64,000 nucleotides of DNA from Nectonema munidae (taxonomy: Eukaryota; Nematomorpha; Nectonematoida; Nectonematidae): NCBI GenBank assembly GCA_030549495.1, contig JAUIRK010000767.1, positions 114,186 through 178,185 on the forward strand, read 5' to 3'. The position numbers were made by a program, and so were the translations under genes. How positions within the stretch are numbered: the first letter of the stretch is position 1; each line of letters begins with the position of its first letter. This document shows positions 1 to 10,464 of this stretch, piece by piece. Below the pieces are notes generated by a model, which saw only the letters and a list, made by a program, of their open reading frames with translations, did not search any database and was not told where the DNA came from.

Positions 1-479
1 GTGATATATTCGGAAAAATTTAATATACAAAGAGTTTGATTTAAGGATCTTTTTCAGAGTTGGATAGAGACAAAGTAAGAGTATAGAGTAGGAATAATAT
101 TTTTAAAAATAAATTATTAGTCAAAAATTATTTTAGATCCAAAAAGCAATATATGAAGCTAATGAACCAGACATACAAACGCACATTATATATTCTAAGT
201 GTTCTTTTTATATACATATATAACAGGGGTGCACATCCCAAAAATTATATCATAATTATAAACGCACATACATATGTGAAAAGTGCATCTTAAAAAAATG
301 TTAGTATCTTCATTCTGTAATTTCACATTTTTTAGTTGCTTTCCTATTATGAAACCAAGTTTTGTTGAACGTAGAAATACTTCATGGCCCTGTTAAGTAA
401 TACTGAAATAAATTACTCAAATCAAATATTATCATAGATGTCATTGGAATCTTAAGAGAAATGCACACAACTAGAAACC

Positions 480-740
480 GCAAAGAATTAGGAACAGGCA
501 ACAGAGGTATTTTATATCGACCTTGTCTCACTACTCTCTCCTATCACAAAAATACTTGAAAAAATAATTCTCAGAAAAAATTGCTGATATCATAAATCAG
601 CATCGATTTAAAAAACACCATTCGAACACAGTAGCACTCCAGAAAAGCTGGATATTATCATCTCTTAAGGATTCAACCAACAATCAGGTTTGAACGCAAT
701 CAACATCTTGATCTTTCATTCGCTACCCATTAATGACATC
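480..740 (+). pseudogene. 5' part of a Jockey-like non-LTR reverse transcriptase (degenerate)
   Basis: Conceptual translation across frameshifts gives the N-terminal region of a Jockey-clade reverse transcriptase: a block resembling YRPxSLLSPISKILEKIIL near 515-575, then IINQHRFKKHHSNTVALQK near 590-650, the usual QHGFRxxHST region, followed by a GFNQ-like segment. It breaks off near 740. The continuation of the same domain reappears after 3120, so this is the upstream half of one element split by a later insertion. It has frameshifts and no intact ORF. The family assignment is from motif recognition only. Confidence 0.6.
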
Positions 741-859
741 ATAACCTAAAAGGTATCATTCTTTTTCATCAAAAATTGAATAATAGCCTTTTTTTCTGAC
801 TTAAAATGTATAAACAGTATTTTTACTACAAGTTTAATTTTGTTTTTAAACTTGTAGTA

Positions 860-1280
860 AGAGAGTAGAGGGAGGGGACGTATCAAAAGGGGGAGGGTGT
901 AAATAGGCCTTTCGCCGGCCCCAATAATTTTAAATTTTAAAAAAAGTGTATAATGTATTATCTCATTGTTTTTGAAGTGATTTTGAGAATTAGAAAATTT
1001 TGCCCCATCCAAAGTGAGAAATATTAAATTTGCCCTTTCCCCCACAAAATTTTTTGAGGATGTGTAAAGCTGGTTTATATCAGTGGCGCACATCAGGGGG
1101 TGTGTGAAAAGGTCGTTCACTCATCCAATAATGTAGAATTATTAAAAACTCGTATATATATCATCGTTTTTGATGTTTTTTGAAAATTATATAAGTTTTG
1201 CCCCTCATAGTAAATATATTAAACCTCAGCCCGACCCCTCTCCAAAATTTTAAGGACGTGTATGACTGGTTTGTATGTGT
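860..1280. repeat. degenerate tandem duplication upstream of the piggyBac ORF
   Basis: Two related blocks follow each other at roughly 940-1090 and 1140-1275. Each has an AATTATTxAAA start, a TTTTGCCCC core, a second C-rich patch, then an AAAATTTT-GAGGA/AAGGA-GTGT segment ending in CTGGTTT. The first is preceded by G-rich tracts and followed by CAGTGGCGCACATCAGGGGG, which resembles hAT termini. It has no coding potential. Confidence 0.45.
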
Positions 1281-1319
1281 ATGTGTCACTTAGTTATACT
1301 GTATTTATCATTTTAGAAC

Positions 1320-2695
1320 ATGAATGTTAATGAAGGATTCTCAATACTAAATGATGAAGAGTATATTACTGCTAAAATTTTCATTAACCCAACAGAAAAT
1401 GTCATAATTAGCGATTGTGATAGTGGGGATGAAAACAACGATTTTCAATTGATAAAATATTTCACGCAATCAATTAAATGCTGCTGCAAACTTAGTAATG
1501 ACTAAAGTCGATGCTAGTACGGAGGTGAAGATGAGATTTGTATAGAGCAAGAGTCTAAAAGAACTTCTGAATCAAGAGCATGGATCAAAAAAGATATAAA
1601 GTCTACCACTTTCAATAATGATTCAGAAATTCAAAGCGATTTAGATGATAAAGATACGTTTTCTCCTGTAAAATACTTTGAACTTTTTTTAATGACCAAG
1701 TTATGAATTTCATCCTAGAGGAAACTTTATTGTACGCTAGAAGAGACAGATTTAAATTTCAGTATTGATTTGTCTGAGATGAAACTTTTTTTCAGTGTTC
1801 TAATGATAAGTGCTTATAATCCGGTGTGTAGAAATAGAATGTTTTGGGAACAAAAAGAAGATATGTATGACATAACTATATCAAAAGCCTTTAGTCGTAA
1901 TGAAATCTATGATAGAATATTATGGGAAACATCCTTCAAAGCAATTCATGAAAGGAAAACCTATGTTTTGGGTATAAAATATGGACAATGTGCACTTTAC
2001 ATTGTTTCAATTTTACCCTATGCTGATAAGGTAGAAGAATATGATAAAAGTCGTGGCATAGGAGGAAGTGTAGTTATCAAATTTGATAATCTTCTACAAA
2101 GTAGCAACTATCATATTGTAATGGATAATTATTTTTGTTCTTTACATTTACTGGAAATTCTACAAAAAGAGGGTTTCATGCCACAGGTGTTATAAGAAGT
2201 GATCGAATGCAAAAGTGTCCAATACTTAACAAAAAAAAATGATTAAAAAAGATGTGGGCAGTTACGACTTCAGATATGATAAGCTCTCAAAAAAATTATT
2301 ATAACTTGGAGAGATAATAATGTGGTTAGTTTAGCGTCGACATGTCTTGGCGTAAAACCTTTAAAAAATATAAAGAGATGGTCCTCATCTAAAAAACAAG
2401 TAATGTGTATAAAATAACCTAATGCTATATCATACTATAATCGGACAATGGGAGGGGTAGACAGAGCGAATCAAAACATGAAAAAATGGCGGTGGCGGCA
2501 CTTCCAATTTTTGTTTCACGCTTCTCTACAAAATGCTTGGTTTCTTTATAAAAAAATTCAAATTTAATCAAAAGGTTTTAACTCAAAAGATTTGTGTATT
2601 TTGTAAAAAAGGCACAAAGAAAAAGTGCACAAAATGTAATGTTGCTCGGCATATGCACTGTTTAAACGCTTTTCATGCAAAGCAAGAAAAATAAT
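1320..2695 (+). pseudogene. piggyBac transposase remnant (PGBD-like)
   Basis: Three reading-frame pieces together give a piggyBac-type transposase. The first (1320-1505) is an acidic N-terminal region. The second (1770-2195) contains the core with GIKYGQCALY, a GIGGSVVIKF-like stretch and the conserved VMDNYFCS block that holds a catalytic aspartate. After a stop, 2430-2570 encodes YNRTMGGVDRANQN, the third conserved aspartate region, then NAWFLYKK. A cysteine-rich tail (2590-2690, CKKGTKKKCTKCNVARHMHC) matches the C-terminal zinc-binding domain of the family. Frameshifts and stops between the pieces mean it cannot make an active enzyme. Confidence 0.8.
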
Positions 2696-2870
2696 ATTTA
2701 TTTTATTTTGTTTCAAATTAGCCTTTTTTCAATAATTGCTGATGCTTATAACTTATATTTAAAGAATATTTTATGTTTATAATAAATAATAGATATTGAT
2801 TTTTTTGGATAAAATGATATGTACGCATTTGTGACAACATAACTCTTTATTTATGTTTTTAATTTCAATA

Positions 2871-3008
2871 TTAACCTATTTAAGGCCAAGCAAAGCAGAC
2901 GATATCTAAAAAAACGCAGACGATTTATATTCAAAGTCATTGAAAAAAGCAGACGAAGATGAAATTACTTATGTTCCAAAATAGGAACATTGGCCGTAAA
3001 TGGGTTAA
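2871..3008. mobile_element. TTAA-flanked palindromic unit (MITE or piggyBac terminus)
   Basis: The 130 bp between two TTAA sites (2871-2874 and 3005-3008) start CCTATTTAAGGCCA and end TGGCCGTAAATGGG, an inverted repeat of about 14 bp with two mismatches. Inside, the octamer GCAGACGA or a close variant occurs three times. TTAA flanks plus CCYATTT termini are the signature of piggyBac-type elements. It could be a separate MITE or the 3' end of the transposase element just upstream. Confidence 0.6.
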
Positions 3009-3119
3009 ATAAACATTTTAATTTTTGAGAGGTTTTTAATTTTGAAATAAAGTGATATATTTAGGAAACTAGTAATATATGAATTTGAAATTTGTTAGTT
3101 GAAAGTTGGTCATTAATGC

Positions 3120-4290
3120 GTAATCAACATAAACAATCTCATTATAAATCTTTTGAATAAGAAACGCATGAAACCAAATTACATCAAATTCATATTTAGA
3201 TACATAGGAGACATTCATACACGAAATATCATAACCAAAGATCACACACGGGACACCTATAGCTATTCAATATTTACATGTCTAATCCCACCTTCCATCC
3301 CCCTACATTCAAATAAACAAACAAGTCAAGATAATCGCATGCACCGATCACTTTACAATCCCATCAACAAACCCAGACAAGCATTAAAAAGATAAGATGC
3401 AAAAGACAAAAACACACTACACAATATTCTCCATAAAAATAGTCGAATACTCAACATAATATATCACAATGACACCATATATTCTTTTAGTAAAAAATTT
3501 TAATTTACATATTAAGCAAACAATGAATTCAACATAATATGCGATCTCAAAATATATAATCACGCAATAGACACACACACACACACAAAAGCCAAAAAAT
3601 TCTCGCGATATCGTTGACTCACTTTCAACAAACACATAGATATCACAGAAAAACTAATAAAAGAATTGAAATCTTTAAAGCATTTACAGGAAGAGGAAAA
3701 CCTCAAAAAATCATCACACATCCTATACTAGAATATGGCTTTGTAGCATGAAATCTTATAAAATAGTAATAGGGAAAGTAACAAATCACAAAAAACTGCA
3801 CTACGCATAGTAACCGGTTGAACATGACACAAACACACAACACCCATCCTCCATATAAAAAACAAATATTATTATTATATATATATAAAACTTCCAAGGT
3901 TGCAAACAAATAACATATACTTTATCATCTTTACTGCGCAACTAAATCCAAATGACACATGAAAAACATTCTTAACGACGGAAAAAGTATTTTACACCAC
4001 ACTTAACGAAATTCTCAGTACAAACAAGACTTAATACAAACAAAACAGCAATATACACCCAAGCTGTCAAAAACTATGCTACCTATCACACTATAAGAGA
4101 AAAGATCATCAAATCGGCATCTTGATTAATCAAAAGAACTCACACAGCGCATAAATTTCCATTCCTTGGCGTAGCAAATACAAAACTTCACTTTGAACAC
4201 TTTGCAGTCAAAACACGCATAACAAACATCTTTTCAACGTCGCAAACAATAAAACGCCTCTACATTTATATTCAAATGCGTGTAAAGTAT
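3120..4290 (+). pseudogene. 3' part of the Jockey-like non-LTR reverse transcriptase
   Basis: Translation in mixed frames recovers the rest of a Jockey-type RT: NYIKFIFRYIGDIHTRN near 3165-3230 (the IKFIANYIRGRK region), LFNIYMS near 3265-3285 just before the expected but destroyed YADD site, KILAISLTHFQQTHRYH near 3590-3645, ILEYG near 3725-3740, and a TALRIVTG-like motif near 3795-3815. The order matches the family. There are many stops and frameshifts. Together with 480-740 this is one old element interrupted by the piggyBac insertion. Confidence 0.6.
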
Positions 4291-4517
4291 AATGTTTATT
4301 AGAAAAGAAGCAGTGACATTCAGAACAAGCATAAATTTCCCTCAAGGAAGTTGCCTCAAGCAAATTTTAACCGTAACGAGGATTGAAAAATATTGAATAC
4401 AACATTAAAAGTGAACATGGATGATTGTCCATAGAATGCCATTTGCAATTATTCTGGCGTTAAACCATGAAAATTCATTTTGTTAAAACACTTAAATTCA
4501 TCTAGACTAGAGGAAAA

Positions 4518-4720
4518 TTAATGAAACAGAAGTTCATATTTTCTTACAAAATTAGCAAAGTGTGGCCAAAGAGCGGATTCGCTTTTGAATTCGTCCAAGT
4601 TTTGACGCGAAAATTCAATCAAACCATTCCATGCATTCTGGGAGGAGATCCAAGAGTCAAGATTATTTTCAATATAGGATATCAACCATTTTGTAATCAA
4701 TGCAACAAGTTGAGGCATTC
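4518..4720 (-). CDS. Bcl-2-like gene, exon 2 (BH2 and C terminus)
   Basis: It is 203 bp, opening with GA to complete a Gly codon after an AG acceptor at 4721-4722. It encodes a helix LVALITKWLISYIE, BH2, and a polar tail of about 30 residues ending ELLFH before TAA. No hydrophobic anchor is seen. Confidence 0.82.
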
Positions 4721-5631
4721 CTTAAATAATAGATTTAAGTTTTAAATTTAAAGTAAAAACAAAAATCAGAGCAGAGCTTTGCGAGGGGGAAAAGACTCAA
4801 GAATCAAAAACATTAGATGATATAAAATCAAAGGAGGTATATTTTGCTTTATTATTATTTGATAAAATAAACTTAAAACTTAAATTTATTGAAGGAACGA
4901 ATAAATGCACGTCTTTGTTTTTAAGTATGAACAAAAAGTGGTAAAGTATTTTAATCAAGGAATAATGTGAATTCGATGTTTTTAATCACAGGCAAAAGGT
5001 AGAAATGTGAGGTTTTTGATTTCAAATTATGGGCCAAGTTAGAAAGTTTTTCTATCAACAAAAAATAAATGTCTCGCTTTTATTTAGTAGTTTTACATGA
5101 AGTTGATAAAAATTAAGTCAGTAAAAACTAAAAATATATGGCTAAAAATTGGTGGCAGATAACGAAGTAAATAGGATAAAATTTTAGGTGAATGATCGAA
5201 AAATAAAAATATTAGATGTAAAGGTGAAACAGTTGTTGAAAAAATGTCATATAAATGTTAAAATGTATACAATAGGAAAAATGCTAACCCTTTTCAAGGC
5301 AAAACAGCGTGAGTTGTCCAGTGAAGACAAAAAGCGCTACAATACGACCCCAGCGAATACCTTCTGAAAACAATTCATTTGCTACAGCTACGAAAGAATG
5401 ATAAGCAGTCCCAAATGATATATTGAGTTCATAACATAAATCAAGAAATGAACTTAGATACTTTTCTTCAAATTTAGCAGTTAAAAGTTTGAAGGATTTA
5501 ACAACAGATTGATTTGGTTCTCTGTAATCTGGAAAAAGTGAGTGATTCCAAGAGTATCCATTTTTTTCAAGAACATAAGAAATGTAGAAAACAACAAGGT
5601 CTTGAGTTACAAAATGTTCGGGTACAGACAT
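4518..5631 (-). CDS. Bcl-2 family apoptosis regulator, two exons
   Basis: Exon 1 is 5289-5631 and exon 2 is 4518-4720, joined by a 568-bp intron. The donor G|GTTAGC is weak, the acceptor is ATTTAAG|GA, and the phase 1 junction restores a Gly codon. The product is 181 residues. It shows in order a BH4-like helix (TQDLVVFYISYVLEKNGYSW, about residues 8-27), a BH3-like helix (KSFKLLTAKFEEKY), BH1 (NELFSEGIRWGRIVALF) and BH2 (DSWISSQNAWNGLIEF), the order of multi-domain Bcl-2/Bcl-xL proteins that control mitochondrial outer-membrane permeability. The start ATG follows an in-frame stop five codons before the ORF. Oddities: BH1 has RWGR where NWGR is almost invariant, the BH3 lacks the Leu-xxx-Gly-Asp core, and there is no C-terminal membrane anchor after BH2. 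AATAAA lies about 220 bp past the stop (4295-4300). Pro- or anti-apoptotic role cannot be told from sequence. Confidence 0.85.
5289..5631 (-). CDS. Bcl-2-like gene, exon 1 (BH4, BH3-like, BH1)
   Basis: It is 343 bp, from the ATG at 5631 to the donor at 5288-5283, and encodes about 114 residues covering BH4, the BH3-like helix, the GTAYHSF helix and BH1. It ends in phase 1. Confidence 0.82.
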
Positions 5632-5639
5632 CAAAAGAC

Positions 5640-6450
5640 TGGTTACAGCCAAAGTCTTTTTTTATGAAAGATCCAGTTCAAATTTTCTATTGAATAAAAA
5701 TGAAGAGAATTAAGTTGACAGAAAAAATGGTAGAAACTAAAAACTCAACAAATTAATAAATAAGAATATTTTAACAGGATAAATACAAACTTGAGACGAT
5801 CAAATAAGGGTTAAAAATGAAACGTCAAATAAAACAATAATAATCTTTTCTTTATAAGTCAAACTTGTCTAACTCAAATGTAAATCCTGCCAACTACATA
5901 AGAGCCATCATTAGGTGCTGCTAGCTTCCGGTTAAGGCTTCAAAATATAGCTTTATAAATTTTATATCAAAAAATATTGCCATATATAGAAGTCTACAAT
6001 GGAAGCTGGCAACTAACAATTCAAATTTTGAGACAATTAAAAAGCCTAATTTAACATAGTATTTAGTAATAGCATATAAAAAAAAAATATATTAGAAAAT
6101 AATTAACTACGGCTCGGTAAGAATATATTTTTAATCCTAATTTTTGCATGACCTGTTTGCCACACTTAAAGTAAGCCAGTGATTGCATCTCAACAGGATA
6201 TTAATTCTTTATATTATTTCCAATAAAATTATTTATTATAATTCTGAATTAAAAATTATACCATTTACATAAATTTTTAACTTTACTTGGTCACGAAAGA
6301 ATGCACTAAGAAGGAATAAAAACTGGGTCGGAAAAAAAATTACATAAAAATTAAACATAAATTTAATTCCATATATTTTTATAAAATTTTCATGTTTATA
6401 GACATAATGATCATATATAGCAGGTACAAAATATTTTGTTCTTTTTTACG
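5640..6450. other. intergenic, AT-rich, nothing recognised
   Basis: This is the upstream region of the Bcl-2-like gene. I see no ORF, RNA gene or bounded repeat. Any promoter would lie here, but no motif is strong enough to call. Confidence 0.4.
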
Positions 6451-7111
6451 AAACTTACATTCTGGGAAAGGTCGATTTCGCCTATTTCGAAAATTATGGT
6501 TAACACTATAAGAATTTCAGACTTCTTTGTGGATTTAAGGCTCAAGCATCGACAGAAATTGAACTTTAACAGTGTGTATCATTTGTTTGTCATTCAAAAG
6601 TGAATGTAGCTTATTTTTGGCATACCTCAAATCATAAAATTTGAAACTCTTAAAAATTAAATTTTTTTCCTATCTAAACATATATCTAATAAATTCTAAC
6701 TCGCCCTCTGAAACAACATCTAAACACTCTACTCATATTGATAATATGAATCGTGACCCTCACATTTATGCTAGAGAGAACGCAATGCTCTAGATTTAAG
6801 GCTCAAGCATCGACAGAAATTGAACTTTCACAGTGTGTATCGTTTGATTGTCATTTAAAAGTGAATATAGATTATTTTTGGCATGCCTCAAATCATATAA
6901 TTTGAAACTCTTAAAAATAATTTTTTTTTCCTATGTAAACATATATCTAATAAATTCTAACTCGCCATCTAAAACAACATCTAAACACTCTATTCATATT
7001 GATAATATGAATCGTGACACTCAAATTTATGCTAGAGATAACGCAATGCCTTTCTTCAACACACTTGCTTCTTTTATTAACTCAAATTTTAAAGTTTCTC
7101 AAAGAACTCAA
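6451..7111 (+). repeat. dispersed repeat with internal tandem duplication
   Basis: A unit beginning ACTTACATTCTGGGAAAGG (6453) runs through GATTTAAGGCTCAAGCATCG to a short ORF start (ATGAATCGTGACxCTC). A stretch of about 259 bp is directly repeated: 6534-6792 and 6793-7051 differ at only scattered positions. A third, diverged copy lies at 20737-21185. After the second ATG the reading frame starts MNRDTQIYARDNAMPFFNTL and runs about 36 codons to the GGTA array. It looks like a 5' UTR plus first-ORF start of a retroelement, but I do not recognise the protein. Confidence 0.6.
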
Positions 7112-7140
7112 GGTAGGTAGGTAGGTAGGTAGGTAGGTAG
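7112..7140 (+). repeat. (GGTA)n microsatellite
   Basis: About seven perfect GGTA units. On the minus strand this reads as a (TACC)n array at the 3' end of the non-LTR element that follows, the position where I/R1-like elements commonly carry short tandem-repeat tails. Confidence 0.8.
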
Positions 7141-7867
7141 TAAGAAATATTTAAGCACTATCGGACTTCTCCATATGCTTGCGAAATGCTTGAAAAGGTA
7201 TAAAGTTGAAGTTCGAGTTGTGAATTGATTAGGAATGAAAAACTTTAGAGAAATTGGTTAGTTGTTGAGGGAGTTGGAAGTGTAGAAAGCTGAATTTTTG
7301 AGGTGGTAGTTGAAGGATGATTGATTGAGCAAAGGTAGTAAGTTGGTATTAAAGAATATAGTTTTAAATAAAAGTAAATAGTCTAGATATTTTTGTATTT
7401 TTTTTAAATGTGAGTTTATGTGGTATGCGAAGTTTCTGGGTTCGAGATTGCAAGTTTGACTCCAATAAGATAATGAGAGAGTTGAGGGCATTGAGGATGT
7501 TAGGATATGAAAGTAGTTCGTAGAAATTAGATGGTGGGCGATTAAGAGTTTTGACAGATAGTGAAAGAAATGAAGTTCTTGCGTGATTGTAGTGGCAGCA
7601 GGAAAGTATAAGATGATAAGATGTTTCTTTTTGATTGCAGTTGAATCTACATAGTGCTTGGTGATTTTTTGAGTTTTTAAGGAAAATGAGGCAAAAGGAT
7701 GTAAGGAAAATTTGGAGGTACTTTTTTAGCTAGTCTATCTACATAAGTGTTTTCTAGAATGTTTGAGTCAGTTGGGCACCAGTAGAGGTGTATTTCAAAG
7801 TAATTTGATAAGTAGATGAGTTTAGAAACAAGAGTGTATGTTAAGAATGGGATGTTGTGTTTGAGGC

Positions 7868-8374
7868 TTAGGTCTTTGATGAGATTTTGTGATTCTGTAA
7901 AAAGTGTAGTGTGTTGTTATGTCTAAAGGAGAACTTATTTTGGCTTATGTAATCGCAAGCATGTAGAAAGGCATAGCATTCACCACTATATATTGGAAGA
8001 GAAGGATCAATGGCAGACGTTTTTGAGTAAAAAGGGAAAGGAGAAGAGCCTTTGAAGAGTACAAAAGCATAGAAAGATTTGTTTGCGGTTTTTAAGCTAT
8101 ACAGGAATATTCTTAATGGAATTGAGCTAAAGTTGGAGCGGGTCGTAATTAGAAGTTTAACAATGGATTTGATGAAACAGTTGTGAAGAGAGAAAGGTAA
8201 TGTTGAGGAAGGCTGAAATAAAGGTAGTGGTATGATTTTTGGTTGGATGAGAATGTTGTTGACTGAAGATAAAAATTGTTGAAGTAAGGATTTGTAGTAA
8301 GTTTGAGAGGGAGTAATTTGAGTGTTATGGAAATAGAAGGACTTAAGATAAGAATTTGGTTCGGTGCGTGTCAT
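7868..8374 (-). pseudogene. RNase H domain of the I/R1-like element
   Basis: This is the longest open segment in the element, about 168 codons without a stop. GECYAFLHACDYI supplies the conserved acidic residue (E) of the RNase HI fold of non-LTR elements, and the preceding segment SAIDPSLPIYSGE is the usual strand before it. It is read from the minus strand and is not a host gene. Confidence 0.6.
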
Positions 8375-10464
8375 GATATATTTTTTGGTAACAGTTTGTT
8401 TATTTAGATAAGTGAGTGATGAGGGGTAGTTTAATGATAGGCCCTATGAAAGAATGCCATACTCAAGCGTAGGTAGGATGATTGATTTATATATAAAAGA
8501 TGAGTGTTGAATACTCAGACCACATTTATAAGATATAATTTTACTAAGAGGGAAAAGAGTTGAATATAGTTTGTGCTATAGGTTTTTGAAGTGGGATGAC
8601 CATTTGAGGTTTGATTGAAAGGTGAGGCCTAAATATTTCGTGGAGGAAGATGGTTGGTAGGATATCGCTGGATGTTAATAGTGGGAGGTGAGGGGAATGC
8701 GTTCTTGTGAAGTGTATAAGAGTTGGTTTTGTTGCGTTAAATTTTACTTTTAATGAATCGGCTGCAAATTTAGGGTGTTAAACAGAGAGTTAATGTTCAT
8801 TATGTTTTCTTTTTGAGAATTTGAGGTAAAGATGAAGGTTAGATCAAGGAGAAACCTTTTGCGTAGAGTTTTTTCTAAGATTTTTCCTAAAGTAGAAGGG
8901 ATGGTGATTGATTGCCAGTTGGTTATGAGGCCTAAATCTTTGTTGGGTTTAGGAAGTAAAATAAGCTTACCTATTTTCCAGATAGATGGGAAAAAGGAGA
9001 ATTTTAGGCAATTGTTATATAATTGTAAGAGATATTGTAAATATAAAGGGAAGGATTTTATGATATGTTTTGTAGTTATAAAATCAAGGCTTGGAAATGA
9101 TTTAGGATTTAGTCTGTTTATAACAAAGGCTAATTCAGTTAGATTTACTGATATAAATGTTTCGGATTAGTTTAGGGATGAAAAGGAGGAGACATGTTCG
9201 CGTATAGAGTGGTTTACAATGTTATCGGATGTATGGGAATCTTGATAGAAAAGTGCTCGAAGAAAGGGTCATAGAAGTGGGTTGAGTTGAAAAGAGGCTT
9301 TGGGATTTTTGAAGAAGGAATTAATCACGTTCCATAGATTTTTAAGAGAGGAGGAGCAGAATTTTTTCCAAGGTTCTTTTTTTGTAGAATTTATTTCTGC
9401 CATATACCTATTTTTTATATTGAACTAGTGTTCGATGTTGTTAGGGCTATGGTTTTTGCGAAGTGTTTTGAGAGAATTTTTTAGAGATTTTTAAGCGAGG
9501 GGAGAAAAGGAGTCCAAAAGTATTTGTGTTTTCTGCGTAAATATGGTTAGGCTGGGGTGGATAGTGGGATGGAGAGTTTAATTCTGTTGTCGAGGGTAAG
9601 GGCTGCAGAGTCAAGATCACTGGGAGAATTTATGTGGGGAATAGTTGAGGGAAGTTGGGACTTTAATTGATTTAGGAAGGTGGTCCAGTGAGTTTTAGGT
9701 GTATTTTGATTTTATAGTCTTATGAAAGGTTTTATATTTACTTGATAAGTTATAAAAAGATGGTGGGAAGCAGATGGTGTATTTGAGATGTGCCAATTTG
9801 TAATGAATTTTAATGTGTTTTTTGAGGCTATGGTCAGGTCAACATGGGAGAACGCGTTTTTATTGTTAGTAAATTTCATAAAATTGGGGTCTTTAGATGT
9901 ATCGACTATGTAAAGGTTGTGTGAGGCTAGAAAGGAGAGGAGTTGCGCGTCACGTGTATTTTCTTTGTAGTCCCACAGGGAAGAACGGGAATTCCAATCT
10001 GTGCTGATGATAATTTGATGATTTTTGAGGTAAAGAGGTGATAAGTTTTGAGTGGCTTTAAGATTGTGAGAAAAGTTTAAAGGAATTGCATGTGTATTGG
10101 AAGGGGCAGAGTAGAGTGAACAGAAAATAAGGGGTGAGTTTTCGCTAAATATTAGTACAAATATGTATTCTTGAGTCGAATGTTGATGAATAAAAGAAAA
10201 GTGTATAGATGATTTTATGATAATACAGGCGGAATAAAGTGTTACTGTAGGGGCTGTAGTACAGTGAAATTTAGAGGAATTGAAGGGAAAGAAAAGTTTT
10301 TTTTATCTAGGGCTCGTTTATCGATATTATATCAAAAGAGTTAGAATGTAGGATGTTGAGAAGGTTCCACCAAGCTGTTTTCGAGTGAAAATTTTTTTAA
10401 TTTAATTTGGACTTCATATCCAGAGATTATACAACTCTGTAGAAAAATACTATTTATTCATTGC

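Larger units (their letters stand above)
734..3112 (+). mobile_element. piggyBac-type insertion splitting the Jockey-like element
   Basis: A segment of about 2.4 kb lies between the two halves of the Jockey-like RT. The octamer CATTAATG, which contains the piggyBac target TTAA, is present at both edges (728-735 and 3111-3118), and both inner edges begin TTAATGAC when read inward. The segment carries a degenerate piggyBac transposase. The exact termini are inferred; the conventional piggyBac terminal repeat is not clear at the left edge, and another TTAA-bounded palindromic unit sits at 2871-3008, so the true right end could be there. Confidence 0.5.
7112..10390 (-). mobile_element. I/R1-like non-LTR retrotransposon, degenerate, with RNase H
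   Basis: Minus-strand translation gives, in element order, an AP-endonuclease region (about 10380-9700) with a FDIISINEP block and TDWNSRSSLWDY, where such elements have GDFNAHHxLWG; an RT segment with FPSIWKIGKLILLPKPNKD and TLGKILEKTL (about 9020-8850); a TKYLGLTFQSNLKW block near 8640-8580; and an RNase H domain at 8374-7868 containing YSGECYAFLHACDYI. A C-terminal cysteine-rich piece with HQALCRFNCNQKETSYHLIL lies near 7660-7600. The stretch that should hold the catalytic YADD is missing. Stops and frameshifts are frequent. The 5' end is truncated in the endonuclease. Confidence 0.7.

Noticed and set aside
4521-4745. Plus-strand ORF of 74 codons
   Set aside because: It is antisense to exon 2 of the Bcl-2-like gene, whose BH2 motif is clear.
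8832-9170. Plus-strand ORF of 112 codons
   Set aside because: Antisense to the RT region of the minus-strand I/R1-like element.
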